From contig CAJTOG010000001.1 in the NCBI GenBank assembly GCA_910577575.1, positions 129,555 to 193,554 of the forward strand: a stretch of 64,000 nucleotides of DNA, in the 5' to 3' direction. This document shows, piece by piece, positions 53,515 through 61,768 of the stretch. Position numbers and translations under genes: made by a program. Under the pieces are notes generated by a model that was given only the letters and a program-made list of their open reading frames with translations, was not told the DNA's origin and ran no database searches. The DNA is from an uncultured Ruminococcus sp. Lineage in GTDB: Bacteria; Bacillota; Clostridia; Oscillospirales; Ruminococcaceae. The first letter of the stretch is position 1, and every line of letters starts with the position of its first letter.

Positions 53515-53772
53515 GTGAAGCTGAATACAGGTTCTGTTGTAAAAGCCAAGGCAGGAAGAGATAACGGCGGTTATTTCGTTGTTGTTTCAGTCGATAAAGA
53601 CTATTGCTTGATTGCGGACGGAAAAAGCAGAAAACTTGCTGCTCCGAAGCGAAAGAATATCAAGCATCTTTGCTTTACAAACAGTATGATTGATATTAAC
53701 GGTATAACTGATAAAAGGCTCAGGACGCTTCTTAAAGACTTTAAGACGGCTGGGCAAAAGGAGGTTATTTAA
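53515..53772 (+). CDS. KOW-domain RNA-binding protein (L14e/L27e-like)
   Basis: An 85-residue protein with a KOW-like N terminus (TGSVVKAKAGRDNGGYFVVVSVDKDYCLIADGK) and basic KRKNIKHLCFTN. Proteins like this lie between map and infA in many clostridia and resemble eukaryal L14e/L27e folds; a ribosomal or translational role is likely but not proven. Starts with GTG after GGAGGG. Confidence 0.85.
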   Translation: MKLNTGSVVKAKAGRDNGGYFVVVSVDKDYCLIADGKSRKLAAPKRKNIKHLCFTNSMIDINGITDKRLRTLLKDFKTAGQKEVI

Positions 53773-53991
53773 TTGTCCAAGGAAGATGTAATTGAGGTTG
53801 AGGGCGTTGTCACAGACGCTTTACCGAATGCAATGTTTAAAGTTCAGCTTGAAAACGGTCATGAGGTTCTCGCACACGTTTCAGGCAAGCTCAGAATGAA
53901 TTATATCAGAATTGTGCCCGGTGATAAGGTAAAGCTTGAAATGTCTCCATATGACCTTTCAAAAGGCAGAATCACCTGGCGTGTTAAGTAA
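53773..53991 (+). CDS. infA: Translation initiation factor IF-1
   Basis: 72 residues, one OB fold with IEVEGVVTDALPNAMFKVQL, LAHVSGKLRMNYIRI and DLSKGRITWR. Starts with TTG immediately after the upstream stop, with AAAGGAGG overlapping the previous gene's end. Confidence 0.97.
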   Translation: MSKEDVIEVEGVVTDALPNAMFKVQLENGHEVLAHVSGKLRMNYIRIVPGDKVKLEMSPYDLSKGRITWRVK

Positions 53992-54011
53992 AATTAAGGA
54001 GGTATTTCCTA

Positions 54012-54125
54012 ATGAAAGTCAGACCTTCAGTAAAACCTATTTGCGAAAAATGCAAGGTTATCAAACGTAAGGGCAGAATTATGGTAATCTGCGAAAATCC
54101 TAAGCATAAGCAGCGTCAGGGTTAA
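54012..54125 (+). CDS. rpmJ: 50S ribosomal protein L36
   Basis: 37 residues, MKVRPSVKPICEKCKVIKR start, with the zinc ligands CEKC, a third Cys in VICENPKH and the His, the zinc-binding L36 form. AAGGAGG precedes ATG 54012. Confidence 0.97.
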   Translation: MKVRPSVKPICEKCKVIKRKGRIMVICENPKHKQRQG

Positions 54126-54158
54126 TCCTGAACAAAAACAATTGGAGGGAATTATTAT

Positions 54159-54527
54159 ATGGCAAGAATAGCCGGTGTTGATCTTCCAAAGAATAAGAGA
54201 ATCGAAATTGGTTTAACTTATATCTATGGAATCGGTCGTCAGACTGCAACAGATATCCTCGCTAATACAGGCGTAAATCCTGATGTAAGAGTAAAGGATT
54301 TATCAGAGGAAGATGTAGCTAAGCTTCGTGACTATATCGATGCAAACTATACAGTTGAAGGTGACCTCCGCCGTGAGGTTGCACTCAACATCAAGAGACT
54401 TGTTGAAATTGGCTGCTACAGAGGCGTTCGTCACAGAAAGGGTCTTCCTGTAAGAGGACAGAGAACCAAGACAAACGCAAGAACCCGTAAAGGTCCTGTA
54501 AAGACAATCGCTAACAAGAAGAAGTAA
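54159..54527 (+). CDS. rpsM: 30S ribosomal protein S13
   Basis: 122 residues with ARIAGVDLPKNKRIEIGLTYIYGIG and RGVRHRKGLPVRGQRTKTNARTRKGP. Bridges the subunits and contacts P-site tRNA. TTGGAGGG precedes ATG. Confidence 0.98.
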   Translation: MARIAGVDLPKNKRIEIGLTYIYGIGRQTATDILANTGVNPDVRVKDLSEEDVAKLRDYIDANYTVEGDLRREVALNIKRLVEIGCYRGVRHRKGLPVRGQRTKTNARTRKGPVKTIANKKK

Positions 54528-54540
54528 GGAGGTATGAGCT

Positions 54541-54945
54541 TTGGCACAGCAGAAGGGTAAAAAAGTTACTACAGTCAGAAGACGTAGAGAGCGTAAGAAT
54601 ATCGAAAGTGGCGCAGTTCATATTCAGTCTACTTTCAATAATACAATTATCACAATCACAGATGTTCAGGGAAATGCAATTTCATGGGCAAGTGCAGGCG
54701 AGCTTGGTTTCAGAGGCTCAAAGAAGTCAACTCCTTTCGCAGCACAGACTGCTGCTGAAACAGCAGCAAAGGCAGCTATGGAGCATGGTCTCAAGTTCGT
54801 TGAGGTTTATGTAAAAGGACCTGGTGCAGGTCGTGAGGCTGCTATCAGAGCACTTCAGACTGTTGGTCTTGAAGTCAGAATGATTAAGGACGTTACTCCT
54901 ATTCCACACAATGGATGCCGTCCTCCAAAAAGAAGACGTGTCTAA
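54541..54945 (+). CDS. rpsK: 30S ribosomal protein S11
   Basis: 134 residues with VHIQSTFNNTIITITDVQGNAISWASAG and IPHNGCRPPKRRRV at the C terminus. The start is TTG 54541, eight bases after AAGGAGG; the ATG at 54534 is out of frame. Confidence 0.97.
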   Translation: MAQQKGKKVTTVRRRRERKNIESGAVHIQSTFNNTIITITDVQGNAISWASAGELGFRGSKKSTPFAAQTAAETAAKAAMEHGLKFVEVYVKGPGAGREAAIRALQTVGLEVRMIKDVTPIPHNGCRPPKRRRV

Positions 54946-54965
54946 TCAAATCGGAGGTGTTTTAA

Positions 54966-55565
54966 ATGGCAGTACAGAAAGAACCTATTCTTAAAAAGTG
55001 CAGATATCTGGGCATCAGCCCTGCTGTTATGGGCGTTTCCAAGAAGGAATCTATCCGTTTCAAGAACGCTAACAACAGAAAAAAGGTTTCTGAATACGGA
55101 CTCCAGCTTAAGGAAAAGCAGAAGCTGAAGTTTATCTATGGCGTACTTGAAAAGCAGTTCTATCATTACTTTGAAATTGCTTCAAAAATGGAAGGCAAAA
55201 CAGGTGATAACCTTATTACCTGTCTTGAAACAAGACTTGACAGCGTTGTTTACAGAATGGGTCTCGCTCTCACAAGACGTGAAGCAAGACAGCTTGTTGT
55301 TCACAGCCACTATACTGTAAACGGCAAGAAGGTTAATATCCCTTCTTACAGAGTCAAGGTAGGAGATGTTATTGCCCTCAGAGAAAAGGACAGAACATCA
55401 GAAAAATTCAAGGCTACGGTTGAAGTGACTAATGACAGAGTTGTTCCTGTATGGCTCGATGCTAAAAAGGACGATTTCTCAGCTACAGTTACTCGTCTTC
55501 CAAATGCGGAGGATATTGATTACGAGGTTGCTACACACCTCATTGTCGAGCTCTATTCTAAGTAA
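54966..55565 (+). CDS. rpsD: 30S ribosomal protein S4
   Basis: 199 residues with the S4 RNA-binding domain (LETRLDSVVYRMGLALTRREARQLVVHSHYTVNGKKVNIPSY). Lacks the N-terminal CxxC zinc cluster, having CRYLGIS only. S4 represses the alpha operon in other bacteria. TCGGAGG precedes ATG. Confidence 0.97.
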   Translation: MAVQKEPILKKCRYLGISPAVMGVSKKESIRFKNANNRKKVSEYGLQLKEKQKLKFIYGVLEKQFYHYFEIASKMEGKTGDNLITCLETRLDSVVYRMGLALTRREARQLVVHSHYTVNGKKVNIPSYRVKVGDVIALREKDRTSEKFKATVEVTNDRVVPVWLDAKKDDFSATVTRLPNAEDIDYEVATHLIVELYSK

Positions 55566-55631
55566 TCCTTTAAGATTTCTTGAATTAATTAAGCTTGAAG
55601 TAAACACTTATTGTGAAACAGGAGGGTTTTT

Positions 55632-56618
55632 ATGCTGGAAAAAATCAACAAGCCGGATATCGACATTGTCGAGCTTAAAAGTGACGGCAAATACGGCAAA
55701 TTCGTTTTAGCACCGCTTGAGCGTGGATATGGTATAACTCTTGGAAACAGCCTCAGACGTGTGCTGCTCTCCTCACTTCCGGGTGTGGCTGTAACATCTG
55801 TTAAGCTTTCCGGCAAAGAAGATAAGCTTTCAGGCAAAAGTGCTGCAGTTCACCATGAGTTGTCAACAATTCCGGGCGTAAAGGAAGACGTTACGGAGAT
55901 AATTCTCAGTATTAAAGGTCTCACAGCAAAACTTCACGGTGACGGTCCGAAAACTGTTTATCTTGAAGCAGAGGGTGAATGTGAGGTTACAGCAAGCGAC
56001 ATAAAAGGCGATTCCGAAGTCGATATACTTGACCCGGGTATGCATATTGCTACTCTCAGCAAAGATGCAAAGCTTTACATGGAAATTACTATTGACAGAG
56101 GACGCGGATACGTTTCTGCCGAAAGAAATAAGAAGCAGATTAATCTTCCTGTTGATGTTATTGCTGTTGACAGTATCTATACACCTGTTCTCAAAGTTAA
56201 TTATGTCGTAGAAGATACTCGTCTCGGACAGGTTACTGACTATGATAAGCTTACTATGGAGGTTTGGACAGATGGTACAATCTCTGCTAAGGAAGCTCTT
56301 TCGCAGGCAGCTAATCTTCTTAACGAACACCTTAAGCTGTTCATTGACCTCTCTGAAGAGGCAGGAATGGTTGAAACCCTTGTTGAAAAAGACGAAAAGG
56401 GCAAGGAAAAAATCCTTGAAATGACTATTGAAGACCTTGATTTGTCAGTGCGTTCTTTCAATTGTCTGAAACGTGCCGGAATCAATACAGTAGATGACCT
56501 CATCAACAAGTCTGAGGAAGAAATGATGAAGGTTAGAAACCTTGGAAAGAAATCCTTTGATGAAGTTAAAGAAAAGCTCCAGTCACTGGGCTTTGATTTG
56601 TTTCGCGAGGAAGAATAA
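55632..56618 (+). CDS. rpoA: DNA-directed RNA polymerase subunit alpha
   Basis: 328 residues. The N-terminal dimerisation domain has FVLAPLERGYGITLGNSLRRVLLSSLPG. The C-terminal domain has LDLSVRSFNCLKRAGINTVDDLI and RNLGKKSFDEVKEKL, which bind UP elements and activators. A 66-base gap after rpsD precedes it; AGGAGGG is the RBS. Confidence 0.98.
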   Translation: MLEKINKPDIDIVELKSDGKYGKFVLAPLERGYGITLGNSLRRVLLSSLPGVAVTSVKLSGKEDKLSGKSAAVHHELSTIPGVKEDVTEIILSIKGLTAKLHGDGPKTVYLEAEGECEVTASDIKGDSEVDILDPGMHIATLSKDAKLYMEITIDRGRGYVSAERNKKQINLPVDVIAVDSIYTPVLKVNYVVEDTRLGQVTDYDKLTMEVWTDGTISAKEALSQAANLLNEHLKLFIDLSEEAGMVETLVEKDEKGKEKILEMTIEDLDLSVRSFNCLKRAGINTVDDLINKSEEEMMKVRNLGKKSFDEVKEKLQSLGFDLFREEE

Positions 56619-56654
56619 TACTAATTATCACTTATAAGAAAAGGAGTGAATTAC

Positions 56655-56999
56655 ATGCCGGGTACAAGAAAGCTGGGCAGAACATCTGACCACAGAAAGG
56701 CAATGCTCAGAGGCATGGTAACTTTCCTTCTCGAAAACGGTAAAATCGAAACAACCGTTACAAGAGCTAAGGAAGTTCGTGCTGTTGCAGAAAAGATGAT
56801 TACTATCGGTAAGAATAATGATCTGCACTCCAAGCGTCAGGTAATGGCTTATGTAACTAAAGAGTCTGTTGCCAAGAAGCTTTTCGATGAGATTGCTCCA
56901 AAGTATGCAGATAGAAATGGCGGATATACACAGATTATCAAAATCGGACCTCGCCGTGGTGATGCTGCTGAAATGGCTGTCATTAAACTTGCAGACTAA
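56655..56999 (+). CDS. rplQ: 50S ribosomal protein L17
   Basis: 114 residues with RKLGRTSDHRKAMLRGMVTFLLENGKIETT and ITTRAKEVR-like region; one of the bacterial short forms. ATG 56655 lies eight bases after AAGGAG; the GTG at 56646 overlaps it. Last gene of the super-operon. Confidence 0.97.
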   Translation: MPGTRKLGRTSDHRKAMLRGMVTFLLENGKIETTVTRAKEVRAVAEKMITIGKNNDLHSKRQVMAYVTKESVAKKLFDEIAPKYADRNGGYTQIIKIGPRRGDAAEMAVIKLAD

Positions 57000-57011
57000 T
57001 CAGTAAAATAT

Positions 57012-57045
57012 AAATCCGTTCTCGCAATTGGGAACGGATTTTTTA
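57012..57045 (+). terminator. Terminator of the ribosomal super-operon
   Basis: AAATCCGTTCTC pairs with GGGAACGGATTT (with G-U pairs), loop GCAATT, then TTTTTA. Confidence 0.9.
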
Positions 57046-57066
57046 TAAAGAGAAGGAGATATTTTT

Positions 57067-57591
57067 ATGAAAAGAAAAATTGTTTTGATTATTGCATCGG
57101 CTGTATCTACAGCATTGTCAGCGTGTTTTTTTGCCATGAATGCATTTGCAGAAGGTGAAGCTGCAACTGATGCGACAGCACAGCAGGTAGCTGGTGGAAG
57201 TCTTGTAACTTTTGTACTGCCTTTGATTCTGATGTTTGTACTGCTTTATTTCATGGCTATCAGACCTCAGAGAAAGAAAGAGCAGGAAGCAAAGGCTATG
57301 CAGGACGGTATTCAGATTGGTGATGAAATTGTTACAGCAGGCGGAATTGTCGGAATGGTTGTACGCATAGGTGATGATAATGTTGTAATTGAAACAGGCG
57401 GAGAACGGAATAAGTTGAGAATCAAGAAATGGGCTATAGCTGAAAATACTTCAGCTAATGAAAGGATTAAGGAATCTCAGTCTAAAACCAAGACAGCTCT
57501 TTCAGTAGCTGGCGTTACAGAAGAGAAGGATAACAAAAAGGAAAAGAAATCCAAGAAGGACGCAAAGTCTGAGGAGTCTTCAAAGGAATAA
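57067..57591 (+). CDS. yajC: Preprotein translocase accessory subunit YajC
   Basis: A 174-residue membrane protein associated with SecDF. An N-terminal signal-like segment (about 5-28, ending NAFAE) is followed by the YajC membrane span LVTFVLPLILMFVLLYFMAIRPQRKKEQE and the beta domain GDEIVTAGGIVGMVV. The C-terminal 60 residues are Lys/Glu/Ser-rich and probably disordered. Most YajC are about 90-110 residues, so both extensions are notable. secD/secF are not in the window. Confidence 0.9.
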   Translation: MKRKIVLIIASAVSTALSACFFAMNAFAEGEAATDATAQQVAGGSLVTFVLPLILMFVLLYFMAIRPQRKKEQEAKAMQDGIQIGDEIVTAGGIVGMVVRIGDDNVVIETGGERNKLRIKKWAIAENTSANERIKESQSKTKTALSVAGVTEEKDNKKEKKSKKDAKSEESSKE

Positions 57592-57600
57592 TAATACAAG

Positions 57601-57642
57601 CCTCCGCATAGAATTTATTAATTCTATTTGCGGAGGTTTTTT
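57601..57642 (+). terminator. Hairpin with T run that buries the next RBS
   Basis: CCTCCGCA (57601-57608) pairs with TGCGGAGG (57629-57636) and TAGAATT with AATTCTA inside, with a 2-base bulge; TTTTTT follows. The 3' arm GGAGG is also the only Shine-Dalgarno for ATG 57644. Confidence 0.85.
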
Positions 57643-57643
57643 C

Positions 57644-58036
57644 ATGCGTCGTCATCGCCAGAGCCTATGGACAAACATCTTTTTCAGTTTTGCCGTGCCG
57701 GTTTCAGCAGGAGCTGTTTGTATTGTTTTATGCATTGCGTTTTTTTCTGCCATAACTTTTTTTGTCCTGAAAAGCATACAGTTTCAGAATGTATTTATAA
57801 TGGTTTCATTGATTGCCGGAGGAGTAGTCAGCGGACAAATCTGCGGAAAATACAGACGGAAGCGTGGACTGATTGATGGTATCATATGCGGAAGTATATT
57901 ATACTTCATGATTTTTGCAGCAGGTATTGCAGCGGGTGAATTTACTGATATAAGAAAACTGCTTCTGCTTTTGATTGCAGGAGCAGTCGGGGGTGTATCC
58001 GGAGTTAATTCGAAACGTCCAAAGAATCTTATGTAA
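57644..58036 (+). CDS. TIGR04086 family membrane protein
   Basis: A 130-residue protein with four membrane spans and the segments LIAGGVVSGQICGKYRRKRGLIDGIICGSILY and AGAVGGVSGVN, typical of the TIGR04086 family (YrzE-like). These genes usually follow yajC in clostridia, as here. Function unknown. ATG 57644 is eight bases after GGAGG, which lies in the 3' arm of the preceding terminator-like hairpin. Confidence 0.85.
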   Translation: MRRHRQSLWTNIFFSFAVPVSAGAVCIVLCIAFFSAITFFVLKSIQFQNVFIMVSLIAGGVVSGQICGKYRRKRGLIDGIICGSILYFMIFAAGIAAGEFTDIRKLLLLLIAGAVGGVSGVNSKRPKNLM

Positions 58037-58041
58037 AAAGT

Positions 58042-59424
58042 TCAATAATTTCCCGAAGTATCTTCCATAAGCATAAATTCAATTTCATATTCTTCGATTT
58101 TACCGTTTTTGTCTACATGAGCACAGGTTGCAGGCACTTTATCACCTGCACCGTATGAAGAGCTGATTGCATCATACAGTTCATCATATGTTTTGATTGG
58201 TATTCCGTTTATTTCAGTTATAAAATCACCCGGTTTCAAATCGGTATTTGCAATATCACAGTTTTCGTCAACAGAGCTTATATAGATACCATAAAAATTT
58301 TCAGGAAGTGAATACCCAAGTTCTTCTTCAATTACGCTTATATTTACAGAATCTCCCATATGGACAAGGGTAATGCCTATTCTGAAACGTCCGCCGATGA
58401 ATCCGTTACTTATAAGTTCGTCTATAATCGGTTTTGCTTCATTGATTGTTATGGCAAATCCGAGACCTTCATAAAGTGTACTTGCATATTTTGAAGAAGT
58501 AATTCCAATGACCTGACCATACATATTTACAAGTGCTCCTCCGGAATTTCCCGGACTTATATCAGCATTTGTCTGGATACAGTTCATTTCAAATCCTGTT
58601 GAATCGCTTTTTACTCTTCTGTTTATAGCTGAAACAATACCGTTTGTAACAGTATTTGAAAGACCGGCAGGATTTCCTACAGCAATAACAGGTTCACCGA
58701 CCATTACTTCATCTGAATTTCCGAGAATTGCGGGAGTCAAATCCGAACTGTTGACTTTTAGAACGGCAATATCAGTTTTAGAGTCTCTGCCGATAATTTT
58801 TGCCGGAAAAACTTTATTGTTAGTTGTGCAGACATCGTGATAGCCGTCAGCTTGTAAAACATGGGCATTTGTGACTATGTAGCCGTCTTTTGTAAGAACA
58901 ACGCCCGAACCTGTACCGATAAGATTCTGACGGAATGAATCTTTATATGTATATATCTCTACAATTGATTCCTGAACGGCAGCAGCAGCACCTTCAGTTG
59001 TATATCTGCCGTTTTCATCAACAAAATTATCAAGATTGTTTGCACCGTCAGGTTTTGCATTTTGAAAAATTACAACGTTCTGATTTTCAGAAAAACCTTC
59101 AAGTCTGTCGCTGCTGTGATAAATATCGGAGAATATGCCATAAACTCCGATAATGAGAGTAATCAGGACAAGAAAGAAAAAAAGCACAACAATAGCAGTA
59201 TCGTGACGTATACGGTGTTTTTTTTCTTTTGTTTCTTTTATTTGTGCAATATTGAAATTTGAATGTTCTTCAAATCCGATAGGCTCATACATGAATGAAT
59301 CATAATGGGGCTGTTGGATTGGCTGATTATCCTGATGAATTTCCGGTTGAGGATTACATTCAAGCTGATTTTCAGACAGTGGTGAAGTACATTCATCTGT
59401 ATTTATTTTGTCGTGTTCGTCCAT
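58042..59424 (-). CDS. htrA: HtrA/DegP-type membrane-anchored serine protease
   Basis: A 460-residue envelope protease that degrades misfolded exported proteins. A 75-residue cytoplasmic region rich in Gln/Pro precedes TM 76-97. The trypsin-like domain holds the triad H188 (TNAHVLQ), D218 (KTDIAVLKV) and S294 (SPGNSGGALV). A PDZ domain (about 350-440) follows with LKPGDFITEINGIPI. ATG 59424 follows AAGGAG; the longer frame to 59661 overlaps the kinase gene. It sits one base after the kinase stop, third gene of the operon. Confidence 0.94.
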   Translation of the reverse strand: MDEHDKINTDECTSPLSENQLECNPQPEIHQDNQPIQQPHYDSFMYEPIGFEEHSNFNIAQIKETKEKKHRIRHDTAIVVLFFFLVLITLIIGVYGIFSDIYHSSDRLEGFSENQNVVIFQNAKPDGANNLDNFVDENGRYTTEGAAAAVQESIVEIYTYKDSFRQNLIGTGSGVVLTKDGYIVTNAHVLQADGYHDVCTTNNKVFPAKIIGRDSKTDIAVLKVNSSDLTPAILGNSDEVMVGEPVIAVGNPAGLSNTVTNGIVSAINRRVKSDSTGFEMNCIQTNADISPGNSGGALVNMYGQVIGITSSKYASTLYEGLGFAITINEAKPIIDELISNGFIGGRFRIGITLVHMGDSVNISVIEEELGYSLPENFYGIYISSVDENCDIANTDLKPGDFITEINGIPIKTYDELYDAISSSYGAGDKVPATCAHVDKNGKIEEYEIEFMLMEDTSGNY

Positions 59425-59425
59425 A

Positions 59426-60871
59426 TTATTTCTCCTTTTTGTCCTTATTGACAGTGCGTGGGTCTTGGGGTATCTGAATCTGAAACTCTGTATATTCGCC
59501 ATAAACGCTTTTAACAATGATATGACCATTATGAAGATGTACAATTTTTCTTGATATAGACAAACCGAGTCCGAGACCTGTTGCGTCCTTTCCCCTTGAT
59601 GAATCAGTTTTATAGAAGCGGTCAAAAACCTGTTGTATCTCTGAATTTTTAAGACCTTCACCTGTATTTCTTATACCAATCGTGCATATATTATCATTTT
59701 TATCAAAAGAAAATGAAAGTGTTCCGCCCTTGTTAACAAATTTTACGGCGTTTTCCACTAAATTATAAATAACCTGTTGCATCAAATCGGGGTCGACAAC
59801 GGCACTAAGACGGTTACTGTCGAGTTCTTCAACCTGAAGCTTCTTGTCTTCGATTTTTTTCTCAAACATTAGAACGACTTTTATGACCAAATCAGTTAAA
59901 TTTGTTTCCTTGAAATTTGGAGACATAGTACCTGATTCAAATCGGCTCATATTAAGCATTGACGATATTAAAATTTTTAGACGTTGTATTTCATGTGAAA
60001 CAAGAATCAAATATTCCTGCTGTTTGCTTTTTTTAATAGTACCATCAAGAATACCGTCAACAAATCCGCCGATTGTCGTTATAGGAGTACGAAGTTCATG
60101 AGATACATTGGCAATAAATGTATTGCTTACCTCCTCGCTTTTCTCTATATTTGAAGCCAAAGTGTTGACACGTTCAGAAATATGCTGTAAACTTGGTGAT
60201 AAATCAGTAGTAAGTTTTTCAGAAAAATCTCCTTTGGTATATTTTTCGATAATTCTTAACATATCATTTTCAAAAGCTCCGTATTTACAGATTTTTCTTT
60301 TGAATGATATATAGAATATCATTAATGCAACAATTGCCAGAACTGTATATGCAAGGGTGATTTTTATCGTGAATTTGTCGATATTGTCTGTCCCACAGTA
60401 TACAAGCAGGTATGAAGCTGTATTTTTTTCATCAGGGTCAATATAGAATTCTTTTCCGAAAAGAAGATAAGGTTCATTATTTGAAAGTGAAGAAGAAGAA
60501 AGTTCAAGGATTTCATTATTAAAAGCAATACGAATCCGAAGACTTTCATCAAAGAAACCGGAGTCTTCAGAATCAGGGATAAGACATTTTTCATTATTGT
60601 CATAGAGGAAAATTTTTACGTTATGATTATCCATGAGTTTCTGTCTTAGACTGTCAGAATATTTAATATATCTGTTTTTATCAGATTTATATTCATCGCT
60701 GATACAGTTTATGAAAAAGTTTCCTACTGATTTTAAGTCTTCCAACCTTGAATTTTTATAGAATAAGGAACAGATATTCACAATTAAAACACCGAGAACT
60801 GTTACGGCAGAAATGATGATAATCATTATAAACCGGAAAAGTTTATAATAATAGCTGTCTTTGATGTTCAA
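59426..60871 (-). CDS. Sensor histidine kinase of the HtrA operon
   Basis: A 481-residue kinase with TM1 at about 12-36, an extracellular sensor of about 125 residues, TM2 near 168-190, a HAMP domain, HisKA with H258 in NVSHELRTPITTIGG, and HATPase with NLVENAVKF and GLGLGLSISRK. The start is TTG 60871, seven bases after GGTG. Its position between response regulator and htrA suggests a CssS-like sensor of secretion or envelope stress. Confidence 0.93.
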   Translation of the reverse strand: MNIKDSYYYKLFRFIMIIIISAVTVLGVLIVNICSLFYKNSRLEDLKSVGNFFINCISDEYKSDKNRYIKYSDSLRQKLMDNHNVKIFLYDNNEKCLIPDSEDSGFFDESLRIRIAFNNEILELSSSSLSNNEPYLLFGKEFYIDPDEKNTASYLLVYCGTDNIDKFTIKITLAYTVLAIVALMIFYISFKRKICKYGAFENDMLRIIEKYTKGDFSEKLTTDLSPSLQHISERVNTLASNIEKSEEVSNTFIANVSHELRTPITTIGGFVDGILDGTIKKSKQQEYLILVSHEIQRLKILISSMLNMSRFESGTMSPNFKETNLTDLVIKVVLMFEKKIEDKKLQVEELDSNRLSAVVDPDLMQQVIYNLVENAVKFVNKGGTLSFSFDKNDNICTIGIRNTGEGLKNSEIQQVFDRFYKTDSSRGKDATGLGLGLSISRKIVHLHNGHIIVKSVYGEYTEFQIQIPQDPRTVNKDKKEK

Positions 60872-60894
60872 ATATAATCACCGCCAAAATCAAA

Positions 60895-60918
60895 CAGGGG
60901 ACGGCTGAAAGTCCCCTG
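60895..60918 (-). other. Intercistronic hairpin between response regulator and kinase
   Basis: CAGGGGAC (60895-60902) and GTCCCCTG (60911-60918) form a perfect 8-bp GC-rich stem in the 52-base gap. On the minus strand only TTTGATTTT follows, so it may attenuate or protect RNA rather than terminate fully. Confidence 0.6.
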
Positions 60919-60923
60919 AAAAA

Positions 60924-61631
60924 TTATTCATCTTCTTCAGCTTCAAATTTATAGCCAACGCCCCATACGGTTTTGAGTGCCCATTTTTCTGAAACGCCCT
61001 CAAGTTTTTCACGCAGACGCTTGATATGAACATCAATTGTACGTGAATCTCCGTAGTATTCAAAGCCCCAGACTTCGTCAAGGAGTTGGTCACGTGTATA
61101 AACCCTGTTTGGATTTGATGCAAGATAGTAAAGAAGTTCAAGCTCTTTCGGAGGAGTATCAATATTTTTTCCGTTTACTCTCAGTTCATATCGGGTCATA
61201 TTAACAGAAAGCTTATCATATCTTACTTCCTTTATTTCAGGTTCAAGATTGATATTTCCTGCTCTTCTTGTGACAGCGTTGATACGTGCAATAACTTCTT
61301 TTGCATCAAAAGGTTTGACTATATAGTCATCTGCACCCAGTTCAAGACCTATAACCTTGTCAATAGTTTCACCTTTGGCAGTAATCATAATTATAGGAAC
61401 ATTTGACTTCTTTCGGATTTCTCTGCAAACCTGCCAGCCGTCCATACCGGGAAGCATTATATCAAGGAGAACCATATCAGGCTTCAGGGCATTGAATTTA
61501 ACTACAGCTTCTTCTCCGTCATGAGAAAGAATAACGCTGTAACCATCTTTTTCAAGGTAAAGTCTGAGTAAATCGCATATATTTTTATCATCATCAACAA
61601 TTAAAACCTTAAGGCTCTTTTCATTTGCCAT
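60924..61631 (-). CDS. OmpR/PhoB-family response regulator of the HtrA operon
   Basis: A 235-residue regulator with acidic pocket D13-D14, phospho-acceptor D57 (LLDIMLPGMDG) and K106 (VKPF), and a winged helix ending TVWGVGYKFEAEEDE. ATG 61631 is chosen because AAAGGA lies nine bases before it; an upstream in-frame ATG at 61640 abuts the RBS. It likely activates its own operon including htrA; no operator was identified. Confidence 0.95.
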   Translation of the reverse strand: MANEKSLKVLIVDDDKNICDLLRLYLEKDGYSVILSHDGEEAVVKFNALKPDMVLLDIMLPGMDGWQVCREIRKKSNVPIIMITAKGETIDKVIGLELGADDYIVKPFDAKEVIARINAVTRRAGNINLEPEIKEVRYDKLSVNMTRYELRVNGKNIDTPPKELELLYYLASNPNRVYTRDQLLDEVWGFEYYGDSRTIDVHIKRLREKLEGVSEKWALKTVWGVGYKFEAEEDE

Positions 61632-61668
61632 TTTCTTCATTCCTTTCAATATATAATTATATAAATAT

Positions 61669-61697
61669 ATTATACAGCAGATAACCTGAAATGTCAA
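61669..61697 (-). promoter_or_regulatory. Sigma-A promoter of the regulator-kinase-htrA operon
   Basis: On the minus strand TTGACA (61692-61697), a 17-base spacer and TATAAT (61669-61674), a full consensus. Confidence 0.93.
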
Positions 61698-61733
61698 TAT
61701 TAAATTTTTTGATTTGTATATATTTTTTTAATT

Positions 61734-61768
61734 AAAAGCCGTCCTTATTCAAAGGACGGCTTTTTTCA
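61734..61768. terminator. Terminator behind the TPR gene
   Basis: AAAAGCCGTCC (61734-61744) pairs with GGACGGCTTTT, T-rich on both sides; it ends the minus-strand TPR transcript. Confidence 0.9.

Noticed and set aside
59987..60002. TATTTCATGTGAAACA, close to a Bacillus-type parS
   Set aside because: It has two mismatches, lies in coding DNA for the conserved kinase region, and is isolated 50 kb from the cluster; chance is likely.
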